NCBI GenBank assembly: GCA_019636285.1
Contig: JAHBXV010000052.1
Span: forward strand, 1 to 37,263
DNA from: Planctomycetaceae bacterium
Lineage (GTDB): Bacteria; Planctomycetota; Planctomycetia; Planctomycetales; Planctomycetaceae
DNA length: 37,263 nt
Direction of reading: 5' to 3'
Below the pieces are notes generated by a model. That model was not told the DNA's origin, did no database searches, and was given only the letters and a program-made list of their open reading frames with translations. Positions 26,034 through 34,084 of the stretch are shown in pieces (position 1 is the first letter of the stretch; the number at the start of each line of letters is the position of its first letter). Both the position numbers and the translations under genes were made by a program.

Positions 26034-27214
26034 TCGGCCCGGAGGAGATACGGCAGAAAGCCGCGAACCTGTATCCCGCGTTTCAATCGGCCTGGCTGGA
26101 TAACATCGCCTTCTTTCCGAGGGTGATTCCCTGCGACAAAACGGTCGACCCGAATCTGGCGGTCGCGATCGAATCCATTCACCGCTTGCGATCGCAATCG
26201 AAGGAGCAATTGGGGTATGGCTATTCGATCGAGTGGGAAGGGCGAAACTCCCGTACGCATGGCCGGAACCGGTTTCCCCGGAAAATCACCTTCGAAACGC
26301 CGCGGGATCTGCTGAAGCTCATCGGCAAGGAACACGAATTCGCTCGATTCACCGCTGCCGTGGAACGGATTCGTGAGCGCTATCCGCAATTGGTTCCCTG
26401 GATTCGGACGCACCGGAGTAACGTGGTCGATGCGGCTTCCGAACTCGATGGACTGCTGCATGTTGTTGACTACTTGATCGCTCACCCGCGCCCCGATCGG
26501 TTTGCCCGCGAGTTGCCGCTGCCCGTCGATACGAAATTCATCCAGCGCAATCGCCGCATCCTGCGGGCCTGGCTGGATCTCGTCCTGCCTCCTCATGCGA
26601 TTCGTGCCGATGAGGAGCACTTCGATCGGCGATTTGGACTGCGTTACGTGGAACCGCTGGTTTTCGTGCGGTGCCTGGACGAAGAAGTTCAGCGGCAGGC
26701 GAACTGGCCATGGAGCGATTGCGCGCTCCCATTGCACTCGCTGGCGGCGCGGCCCTTGATTGTCGAATGCGCGTTGATCGTCGAAAACAAGGTCAATCTG
26801 CTGACGCTGCCGCGAATCACGGGGGCGATCGCGATGGGCGGCCTTGGTGATGGCGTCCTCGACTTGAGGCATATTCCCTGGCTGTCGCGGATCCCCATCT
26901 GGTATTGGGGCGATCTCGATGTCAATGGATTCGAAATCCTGTCACGCCTGCGAACGATCTTTCCCCATGTGAAGAGCTTGCTGATGAGTGAGGAAGCGTT
27001 GCTGGAATGGCGGGAGCGAATCGGGGCACCGGGCAACGGACGGACAGGCGCGGAACTCCCGAATCTCGCTCCGGATGAGTCACGTGCGTTCCAGATTTGC
27101 TCGGCCGACAATCTGCGTATCGAACAAGAACGCATCCCGCAATTGATCGTGGAAACCCGCTTGAGGGAAGTGCTGTCGGCCTCGCGACCGGAGTCCCTTC
27201 GACTTGAAACTTAA
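26030..27214 (+). CDS. jetD: Wadjet nuclease subunit JetD (DUF3322/DUF2220, Toprim)
   Basis: 394 residues. JetD is the topoisomerase VI-like nuclease that cuts plasmid DNA held by JetABC. The N-terminal part (YGYSIEWEGRNSRTHGRNRFPRKITFETPRD) fits DUF3322. The C-terminal half has the Toprim-type acidic residues: a Glu in VENKVNLLTLP (about 250), Asp-x-Asp in YWGDLDVNGFEIL (D295, D297) and a later Glu in NLRIEQERIPQ. These should bind the catalytic metal, so the nuclease appears intact. The ATG overlaps the jetC stop by 4 bp, and a GGTGGAA site lies just before it. The gene is the last of the operon; 125 bp after its stop a copy of the 45-bp repeat begins. No accessory gene belongs clearly to the operon. 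Confidence 0.92.
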   Translation: MIGPEEIRQKAANLYPAFQSAWLDNIAFFPRVIPCDKTVDPNLAVAIESIHRLRSQSKEQLGYGYSIEWEGRNSRTHGRNRFPRKITFETPRDLLKLIGKEHEFARFTAAVERIRERYPQLVPWIRTHRSNVVDAASELDGLLHVVDYLIAHPRPDRFARELPLPVDTKFIQRNRRILRAWLDLVLPPHAIRADEEHFDRRFGLRYVEPLVFVRCLDEEVQRQANWPWSDCALPLHSLAARPLIVECALIVENKVNLLTLPRITGAIAMGGLGDGVLDLRHIPWLSRIPIWYWGDLDVNGFEILSRLRTIFPHVKSLLMSEEALLEWRERIGAPGNGRTGAELPNLAPDESRAFQICSADNLRIEQERIPQLIVETRLREVLSASRPESLRLET

Positions 27215-27338
27215 CCACGGAACCAAGTCTCGCGACGACAGCAATACATGCTTCCCCTCAACCTGATGAATGTGCAAACTCGCGGACTCCGGTGTCTGGC
27301 GGCATCGCGTCTGGATAGTTTCCTGGATTAGGATTTGT

Positions 27339-27383
27339 GAACCTCCGTCAAAACCCGGTTGGCGGCTCGGAAACCTCTACAAA
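27339..27383 (+). repeat. 45-bp dispersed repeat, right copy
   Basis: It runs from GAACC through the core TCCGTCAAAACCCGGTT to the TCGGAAACC block and ACAAA. It is the inverted partner of 20280-20324, 84% identical, on the other side of jetABCD. It also lies in the 5' part of the long frame that leads into the GH123-like gene, which argues that this part of the frame is not coding. Confidence 0.85.
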
Positions 27384-27408
27384 TTCAAAAGCAGCTCGGA
27401 CGTCCAGA

Positions 27409-27423
27409 GGGTTTTGACGGTTC
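27409..27423 (-). repeat. short inverted core of the same repeat
   Basis: GGGTTTTGACGGTTC reads on the minus strand as GAACCGTCAAAACCC, the beginning of the 45-bp repeat with 3 bases missing. With the copy at 27339-27356 it can form a stem with a loop of about 52 nt, the layout of paired REP-type elements. Confidence 0.7.
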
Positions 27424-27482
27424 GACATGACAGAATAACGAATTGGCGCGCCCCAACCACTTGCCCCGAAACGAGCTTCACG

Positions 27483-30122
27483 ATGACAAGATGTACTTGC
27501 GCCGGACTCCTGATCCTCGCGTGGAGCGCGACGGTCCGGGGAGAATCCGTGCGACTGCCGGTTGTCCAGGACAACTCCATCGTCATGGTGGACGGGGAAT
27601 GGTCGGAGAATGCCGGATCGAGCGGACGGATCCGGATCAAGGGGAACCAGCACATCGTCGCGATGAGCTTCGACTTGTCCGCGGTCCACGGAAAGACGAT
27701 CCGTAAGGCCGAACTGGTCTGTCACGCGTCGGCGGAAACGATTTCCGCAGTGTCGATATCCACGATCGCGACTCCCTGGGAGGAGATGCGATCCACGGGG
27801 CTGACGGCAGGAGTTCAAGGTATCGACGGGTGGGGCTATCCAGACGCCCGATTCCCCGCAGTGACGGGCGGAAACGCGTTCACGCTGGTTCACCAGACCG
27901 CGTCTGCCCCTCGGGACGGTGCGTATCATTGGGAGATTCCCTCCGACATGGTCCATGCCATGGCGTCGGGAGTCGCGTTCGGACTCGCGATTCACGAACA
28001 CGACGCCAACTACGGACGCAACCCGTCGATCTTCTCGCGCGAGCAGTCCGGCAAGCAGCCGTATCTGTCCGTCGAGTTTGATGACCAATCCGATGCCGCT
28101 CCGTTGCCGCCGACGGATTTGCTGCTGCTGCCCGTCGATGGCCACTCCGCCCGACTGACCCTCAAGTCCCCGGCACAGGGCTTTGCCTATCAGGTCGCCA
28201 TCGATGGGCAACCCTTGGGACGACAGAACATCCCGTTGGTGGGCGCGGGCAAGGCACAGACGATCTTCCTCCGTGATCTGCCCGATGCGGTGGCAAAGCC
28301 CGGCATGCACACGGTTCAGGTCCTCACGCTCAATCGAACCGGGCAGTCCGCGAAACCGGTAACCGTGCGGGGAAACCTGTTCAGTGTCGAGTCACCACGG
28401 TTACCAAAAGTGACATTGCCGCTTGCGATCACGCCCGCTGTTCCGGGGCTATCCATCATTCCGATCACCGACAAGTACGATCGAAATGGCCAGCCAGTGG
28501 GCGAATTGCCGGAAAACTATCGCACTCACAATTCGCTCTTCGATGGCCAACGCCTTCGCCTGACAGCGGCCGCTGGCGAAGTCGTCGGATTCCAGGTGCT
28601 CCTGCGGGGGAATGGAGAAGTTTCGCTGGAGTGCGGGCTGGAGCAGCTTAACTGTCGGGTCGACCGGTTTCGCGCTGTGTATGTTCCGGCGGAGGGTCGA
28701 CAGATTCCCGATCCACTCCTGCCGCTACGGGAAAAGATTCTATTATCGAGTGATACGGACGAGGCGGTCTTTGTCGATGTCTATGTTCCATTCGATGCCG
28801 CTGCCGGTGAGTACACCGGCAGGCTGATCGTCTCCGATGGTCGCGAGGTTCCAATCGCGCTGGCCGTACTGCCTGTCCGGTTACCACGGACGGCGTCGTT
28901 CCTGTGCGAGATGAACAGCTATGGGCTGCCGGACCATGTCGACACGTACTACGCGCTTCAGCAAGTGGCGTACGATCATCGAGTGCATGCGAACATTCTG
29001 CATTACTCCCATAACACCGCTGCTCCTGGCGCTCGCAAGAGCAACCTCGACATGAGGCTGCGCTCCGGGCGGCGGATGGACAACAAGCGGTACGATGCCG
29101 TTGAACCGGGCGCGAAGCAGGCCTTTTGGGAGGACTTCGTGGAAGCGTTCGGACCGTATCTCGATGGTTCCTGCTTTCAAGACGGTCATCGCGGTCCCAT
29201 CCCGGCACCGGGGTTCTATCTCACGTTTCATGAGAGTTGGCCGCTCAACTGCCGGGCCTACTTCAATGGCGATCTCGACGCGTATCGCGCGTTTGCCGAC
29301 CAACCGGTGTATGCCGAGACCTACGTCAACGTGCTGGCCGACTTCGCGCGAGTCGCGAAGTCCAAAGGCTGGACCGACACCGGGTTCCAGGTGTACTTCA
29401 ACAACAAGGGCTCGCTCGCCGAGATGCAGAAAGCCCCATGGATTCTCGATGAGCCGGCCGCCTTCTGGGACTATCGCGCGCTCCAGTACTATGGAGAACT
29501 GACGGATCGGGGCCGACAAGAGGCCGACGAGGTTCACATCGACTACCGGATCGATATCTCTCGTCCGGAGTATTGCCGGGGACAACTTGCCGGACGTCGC
29601 GATCTGTGGATTGTCTCGTCATCGGCCTTTCAAAATTATCGTCGGCTGGTCACCGATCGCATGGAACAGGATGGCTTGCGGGCCTGGGTCTATGGCACCT
29701 CGAATCCGGTTCACCAAAGTAACCGCCAGTTGCAGGCCTGGGCTCTCGATGCCTGGCGAGATGGCGCGACCGGCCTGGTCCCCTGGCAGACCGTCGACAA
29801 ATCCGGACAGGCGCTGCGGCAGGCCGATCAACTTGGACTGTTCATCTTCGACAAAGATGCCCAGGGAAACACGGTGATTCGTCACTCGACGCGCCTGAAA
29901 GCCTATCGCGAAGCGGAACAACTCATCGAATACCTGATCCTGGTGCAGCGGCGCCACCGCTGGTCGCCCAGTCAGATGAAGACATTCATCGACCACTATG
30001 TCCAACTGTCCGGTTCCGTCCGCAAACGGAACGATGACGACGCGGGGACGGCCGAGTACGACGGACCGGCGCTCCTGCGAATCGACGCCCTCCGGCTGGC
30101 CGCGATTGAACTGCTACGGTGA
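27483..30122 (+). CDS. secreted DNRLRE-domain protein with GH123/DUF4091-like domain
   Basis: 879 residues. A Sec signal peptide (about 1-20, TCAGLLILAWSATVRG) is followed by a DNRLRE-type beta-domain (about 22-200: LPVVQDNSIVMVDGEWSENA, FDLSAVHGKTIRKAELVC, ATPWEE), which in other proteins decorates secreted enzymes. Next come a linker and Ig-like region, then the large C-terminal part (about 330-870), where GEYTGRLIVSDGREVPIALAV leads into a barrel-like region resembling GH123/DUF4091 proteins. GH123 enzymes are beta-N-acetylgalactosaminidases using an Asp-Glu pair. The likely strand here reads GFYLTFHESWP, with His-Glu, so activity is uncertain. I chose the ATG at 27483 because it starts the signal peptide; the frame is open from 27270 but that part contains the 45-bp repeat. 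The gene stands alone and ends convergent to padR. Confidence 0.65.
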   Translation: MTRCTCAGLLILAWSATVRGESVRLPVVQDNSIVMVDGEWSENAGSSGRIRIKGNQHIVAMSFDLSAVHGKTIRKAELVCHASAETISAVSISTIATPWEEMRSTGLTAGVQGIDGWGYPDARFPAVTGGNAFTLVHQTASAPRDGAYHWEIPSDMVHAMASGVAFGLAIHEHDANYGRNPSIFSREQSGKQPYLSVEFDDQSDAAPLPPTDLLLLPVDGHSARLTLKSPAQGFAYQVAIDGQPLGRQNIPLVGAGKAQTIFLRDLPDAVAKPGMHTVQVLTLNRTGQSAKPVTVRGNLFSVESPRLPKVTLPLAITPAVPGLSIIPITDKYDRNGQPVGELPENYRTHNSLFDGQRLRLTAAAGEVVGFQVLLRGNGEVSLECGLEQLNCRVDRFRAVYVPAEGRQIPDPLLPLREKILLSSDTDEAVFVDVYVPFDAAAGEYTGRLIVSDGREVPIALAVLPVRLPRTASFLCEMNSYGLPDHVDTYYALQQVAYDHRVHANILHYSHNTAAPGARKSNLDMRLRSGRRMDNKRYDAVEPGAKQAFWEDFVEAFGPYLDGSCFQDGHRGPIPAPGFYLTFHESWPLNCRAYFNGDLDAYRAFADQPVYAETYVNVLADFARVAKSKGWTDTGFQVYFNNKGSLAEMQKAPWILDEPAAFWDYRALQYYGELTDRGRQEADEVHIDYRIDISRPEYCRGQLAGRRDLWIVSSSAFQNYRRLVTDRMEQDGLRAWVYGTSNPVHQSNRQLQAWALDAWRDGATGLVPWQTVDKSGQALRQADQLGLFIFDKDAQGNTVIRHSTRLKAYREAEQLIEYLILVQRRHRWSPSQMKTFIDHYVQLSGSVRKRNDDDAGTAEYDGPALLRIDALRLAAIELLR

Positions 30123-30255
30123 GCGATGATCGCGTCACGAACTCTCTTCACTTGGACAGGGCAGGGGAGAGGCAGAGTTTGAGACGGCGGCCACATCCGG
30201 CCGAGCATCATGCTGCTTCGGAGTTGACGAACACGGGTCATTCATCATGTTGGGG

Positions 30256-30290
30256 GATGGCAAGTCGTTTTCAGTCAACAACTTGCCATC
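30256..30290. terminator. hairpin between convergent genes
   Basis: GATGGCAAGT (30256-30265) pairs perfectly with ACTTGCCATC (30281-30290) around a 15-nt loop. It lies between the stop of the GH123-like gene (30122) and the end of padR (30336) on the opposite strand, so it may stop transcription from both sides. No T-run follows in either direction. Confidence 0.45.
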
Positions 30291-30335
30291 GGGCGGAGAG
30301 TGCCGCGAGCGGAGCAGGGTGGTTTGCAGCGACCT

Positions 30336-30662
30336 TCAGTGGGACGGACCTTCCTCGACGACTTCGCGAAACAACTCGCGCAGCTTCTCGCGGCCCTCGC
30401 GCAGCAGCTTCTCCCCCTTCTTGGTCGCCCGATAATTCTTGCGACGCTTCCCCTCCACGACCTCATCTTCACTCGTGAGATACCCTGATTCCGCCAGGTC
30501 GTGCAGGATGGGGTAAAGCGTGCCGGGGCTGAGTTTGTATCCGTGCCTGCCCAGTTCTTCGATCATTTCGACACCATAGATCGGCTCAAGGACGGCATGA
30601 TGCAGGATGTGGAGGCGCACGAACCCGCCGAAAAAGTGTTTCAGCAAATCGTCGCCCGCCAT
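30336..30662 (-). CDS. PadR-family transcriptional repressor
   Basis: 108 residues from the ATG at 30662, with AGAGGA about 9 nt upstream; the frame extends to 30734, but that part contains the operator. The sequence has the full PadR winged helix: LHILHHAVLEPIYGVEMIEEL, then LSPGTLYPILHDLAESGYL with the typical SPGTLYP motif, a basic wing (VVEGKRRKNYRATKKG) and a C-terminal dimerisation helix (LREGREKLRELFREVV). This is a small PadR of subfamily 2 type. Such proteins usually repress a neighbouring transporter and are released by a drug or phenolic ligand. It diverges from the RND efflux operon starting 130 bp away, with an inverted repeat between them, so it very probably controls that operon and itself. 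The ligand cannot be read from the sequence. Confidence 0.9.
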   Translation of the reverse strand: MAGDDLLKHFFGGFVRLHILHHAVLEPIYGVEMIEELGRHGYKLSPGTLYPILHDLAESGYLTSEDEVVEGKRRKNYRATKKGEKLLREGREKLRELFREVVEEGPSH

Positions 30663-30677
30663 TTGCGTCGTCCTCTG

Positions 30678-30695
30678 TATCGAAATACGATATCG
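30678..30695. promoter_or_regulatory. probable PadR operator
   Basis: TATCG-N5-CGATA (30678-30692) overlaps the palindrome CGATATCG (30688-30695), 15 bp before the padR ATG and 97 bp before the RND gene. A TTGACA at 30728-30733 could be a -35 element for the efflux operon, but no good -10 was found at the right distance. Confidence 0.6.
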
Positions 30696-30792
30696 TTTCC
30701 GGATAAACCACGAAGGCCGGCCGAGCTTTGACACCGGTCACTCGGTTGGGCACGCCAGAATCGCTCCTGCTTGATTCTACCGAAAGCTCGCC

Positions 30793-33700
30793 ATGAACCC
30801 CATCTCGTTCGCGCTGCGACGTCCATTCACGGTGATGGTTGCCGTTGTGGCGGTTGTGTTGGCGTGTTCGATGGCGCTTCGCCCGAAATGGGTCGATCAG
30901 TCGCTGCGAACGATCGGAGTCGAACTGCCGCTGCAGACGATGAAGGTCGATATTTTCCCGGCGCTCAACCTGCCGGTCATTTACGTGTGCCAACCCTACG
31001 GCGGAATGGACCCCGCCCAGATGGAGGGGCTGCTGACGAACTACTACGAGTATCACTTCCTCTACATCAGCGGCATCCACCACGTCGAAAGCCGGAACAT
31101 CCAGGGCATGGCCCTGATGAAGCTGCATTTCCACGCCGGGACCAACATGGCCCAGGCAATGGCCGAGACGATCAACTATGTCAACCGGTCGCGCGCGTTC
31201 ATGCCGCCGGGAACGGTTTCGCCATTCGTCATGCGGTTCGATACCGGCAGCGTCCCGGTTGGCTATCTCGTGCTGTCGAGCGAGTCGAAAACAGTCGGGG
31301 AAATCCAGGATCAGGCCCTCTTCAAAGTCCGGCCGATGTTCTCGGCTCTGCCGGGCGTCTCGGCTCCGCCCCCTTTCGGGGGAAGTTCCCGCACGATTGT
31401 GATCCGCGCCGACCCGGAGCGATTGCGGTCGTACAGCATCTCTCCCGATGAAGTCGTGACCGCGCTGGCCGCGGGGAACGTGGTGAGTCCGTCCGGGAAT
31501 CTGCATGTCGGGACCAGCTATCCCGTCGTCCCCACGAATGCTCTCGTCAAAGACATTCGCGACCTGGGCAGCATTCCCATTCGCACAAACCAGGGACCGC
31601 CGGTCTATGTGCGCGACATTGGCACGATCGAGGATGCGACCGATTTGCAGACGGGTTACGCGCTCGTCAATGGCCGTCGGGCCGTGTACATCCTCGCCAC
31701 GAAGCGGGCCGAAGCCTCGACGATGAGCGTGATCGACGAGATCAAGAAGGCTCTGCCCGCGATGCAGGCGGAATTGCCCGAAGACATCAAGGTGTCATTC
31801 GAGTTCGACCAGTCTCCTTACGTGACCAATGCCATCAACACGCTGTTTACCGAGGGCGTGCTGGGGGCCATCCTGACGGGGCTCATGGTCCTGGTGTTCC
31901 TGCGCGACTGGCGAAGCGCCCTCGTCGTCGTCCTGAACATTCCGCTCGCGATCATGGCATCGGTCCTGGGCCTCTGGTTGTTTGGTTATACGATCAATCT
32001 GATGACGCTGGGCGGGCTGGCTCTCTCGGTGGGGATTCTCGTCGACGAGGCCACGGTCGAGATCGAAAATATCCATACGCAGTACGCCAGGACGGATTCG
32101 ATTGCTCTGGCTGTAAGACTGGGAAATTCCGAGACGGCGATTCCGCGACTCCTCGCGATGCTCTGCATACTCGCCGTGTTTGTGCCTTCCTTCTTCATGC
32201 AGGGAGCGGCCCGCAATCTGTTCGTACCGCTGTCGCTGGCAGTCGGGTTCTCGATGATCGCCTCGTACATCCTGTCGAGCACGTTCGTCCCGGTCATGTC
32301 AGTCTGGTTGTTGCGAAACCACGGGCCGTCCCACACGCCCACTCGGAAGACCTTGTTTGATCGTCTTACGGGACTCTATGCGAGACTTCTGGGTGGGCTG
32401 GTCGCGGCGCGGTGGATCGTCGTGCCTGCCTACCTGGTCATTGCAGCGCTGATCGTGGTGGGTGTCGGGCTGAGACTGGGGGTTGAGATTTTCCCCAGTA
32501 CCGGGGTCGCTGAGTTTCGCCTGCGGTTTCGGGCGCCGGATGGAACGCACTTCGACACCACCGAGCATTACGCTCTGGGAATTCTCGATGCGATTGGCGA
32601 ACACGTCGGCAGAGACAATGTCGACATCACCCTCGGCTATGTGGGGACCATTCCTTCCAGCTTTCCCATCAACGGCGTCTATCAATGGTCTCGCGGACCC
32701 GAGGAGGGCCTGTTACGCGTTGCCTTGAAACATGGCAGCGGCATCAACACCGAGCGGGCCAAGGATGAACTTCGGACTCTTCTCGCGCGGCAATATCCGG
32801 AGTTGCGGTTTTCGTTCGAGCCAGCCGACATCGTCAGCGAAGTGATGAGCTTTGGTTCGCCGACGCCGCTGGAGATCGCCGCGCGAGGCGCGAACCTCGC
32901 GGAAAGTCGCGACTACATGCTCGCCGTGCAGAACGAACTGAAATCGATTCCCGCCCTCCGCGATGTTCAGATTGCCCAATCGCTGGACTACCCCACGGTG
33001 AACGTCGTTCTGGATCGCGAGAAAGCGTCGTACACCGGGACGACCGCGTCGCAAATCGCGCGGTCCGTGGTCGCCGCGACGTCATCCACCCGGTTCGTCG
33101 TCCAGAATTACTGGCCAGACCCCAAGACCGGCATCGGCTATCAGGTGCAGGTCGAGATTCCACAACCGGTCATGACCCAGCCCGAGGATCTGGCGACGAT
33201 CCCCGTCAACTATCGGGATGGTCATCCACTGTTGTTGCGGGATGTCGCTCAAATTTCGCCCGGGACCATGGCCGGCCAGTTCGACCGTTACAACATGAAA
33301 CGCGAGATCACGCTCACCGCGAACATCAGCGGTCAGGATCTGGGGTCGGTTTCCAGAGAGGTCAATCGCGTCCTGGAAAAGCTCGATGCCGAAGGCAAAC
33401 GTCCGAAAAGCGTCACGACCGAACTGCGGGGTCAGATCCCTCCGATGCGGCAGATCGTCAGCGGCCTGGGAGTCGGCCTGGTACTGGCGATTGTCGTGAT
33501 CTTTCTGCTCCTGACAGCGAACTATCAATCCCTGCGGCTGGCACTCACGACGGTCTCGACCGTGCCGGCCGTACTCTCAGGCGTGGTGTTAGCGCTGTGG
33601 GTGACAGGGTCGACGCTCAACATTCAGTCGTTCATCGGGGCGATCATGGCGGTGGGAGTGGCGATGGCCAACGCGATTCTGCTCGTCACCTTCGCGGAAG

Positions 33701-34032
33701 CCTCGCGACGTCGGAGCGGCGACTCGAAGGCGGGAGCCATCGAGGCGGGCGAACGGCGGCTGCGGGCCATTCTGATGACAAGCCTGGCCATGGGAGTCGG
33801 CATGGTGCCGATGGCGCTGGGTCTGGGAGAAGAGGGAGCACAGGCCGCGCCGCTGGGGAGGGCCGTCATTGGCGGACTCGCGGCTGCGACTGTTGCCACG
33901 CTGCTGGTGTTGCCTTCGGTCTTTGCACTCATCCAGCGACGCGCGCCTCAACGATCAGCGTCGCTGGACCCATTGGATACGCAGAGCCCGCAGTTTCGAG
34001 ACGAGGCCGTCCGACTGCTCGAAGCCGAGTGA
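30793..34032 (+). CDS. RND efflux pump permease (AcrB/AcrD/AcrF superfamily)
   Basis: 1079 residues, the normal size for an inner-membrane RND proton antiporter. It has TM1 at the N-terminus (PFTVMVAVVAVVLACSMAL), a large periplasmic loop with the porter segments, TM2-TM6 in the middle (GVLGAILTGLMVLVFLRDW, IPLAIMASVLGLWLFGYTINLMTLGGLALSVGILVDEATVEIENI), a second periplasmic loop and TM8-TM12. The TM4 motif has D418-E419 in place of the Asp-Asp of AcrB. In TM10 (AVGVAMANAILLVTFAEA) a Met (about 958) sits where AcrB has its relay Lys, as in some other RND branches, so the proton path must differ from AcrB. The substrate is not evident. It is the first gene of the operon behind the PadR site, and the adaptor gene follows after 52 bp. 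Confidence 0.92.
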   Translation: MNPISFALRRPFTVMVAVVAVVLACSMALRPKWVDQSLRTIGVELPLQTMKVDIFPALNLPVIYVCQPYGGMDPAQMEGLLTNYYEYHFLYISGIHHVESRNIQGMALMKLHFHAGTNMAQAMAETINYVNRSRAFMPPGTVSPFVMRFDTGSVPVGYLVLSSESKTVGEIQDQALFKVRPMFSALPGVSAPPPFGGSSRTIVIRADPERLRSYSISPDEVVTALAAGNVVSPSGNLHVGTSYPVVPTNALVKDIRDLGSIPIRTNQGPPVYVRDIGTIEDATDLQTGYALVNGRRAVYILATKRAEASTMSVIDEIKKALPAMQAELPEDIKVSFEFDQSPYVTNAINTLFTEGVLGAILTGLMVLVFLRDWRSALVVVLNIPLAIMASVLGLWLFGYTINLMTLGGLALSVGILVDEATVEIENIHTQYARTDSIALAVRLGNSETAIPRLLAMLCILAVFVPSFFMQGAARNLFVPLSLAVGFSMIASYILSSTFVPVMSVWLLRNHGPSHTPTRKTLFDRLTGLYARLLGGLVAARWIVVPAYLVIAALIVVGVGLRLGVEIFPSTGVAEFRLRFRAPDGTHFDTTEHYALGILDAIGEHVGRDNVDITLGYVGTIPSSFPINGVYQWSRGPEEGLLRVALKHGSGINTERAKDELRTLLARQYPELRFSFEPADIVSEVMSFGSPTPLEIAARGANLAESRDYMLAVQNELKSIPALRDVQIAQSLDYPTVNVVLDREKASYTGTTASQIARSVVAATSSTRFVVQNYWPDPKTGIGYQVQVEIPQPVMTQPEDLATIPVNYRDGHPLLLRDVAQISPGTMAGQFDRYNMKREITLTANISGQDLGSVSREVNRVLEKLDAEGKRPKSVTTELRGQIPPMRQIVSGLGVGLVLAIVVIFLLLTANYQSLRLALTTVSTVPAVLSGVVLALWVTGSTLNIQSFIGAIMAVGVAMANAILLVTFAEASRRRSGDSKAGAIEAGERRLRAILMTSLAMGVGMVPMALGLGEEGAQAAPLGRAVIGGLAAATVATLLVLPSVFALIQRRAPQRSASLDPLDTQSPQFRDEAVRLLEAE

Positions 34033-34084
34033 GTTGGGAGCGTTGCTCACCATTCAACAATCACATGCTGCGGAAAGAGAACAC

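Noticed and set aside
27270-27482. Longer N-terminus for the GH123-like protein
   Set aside because: This part contains the dispersed repeat and would put 71 unrelated residues before a clear signal peptide at 27483.
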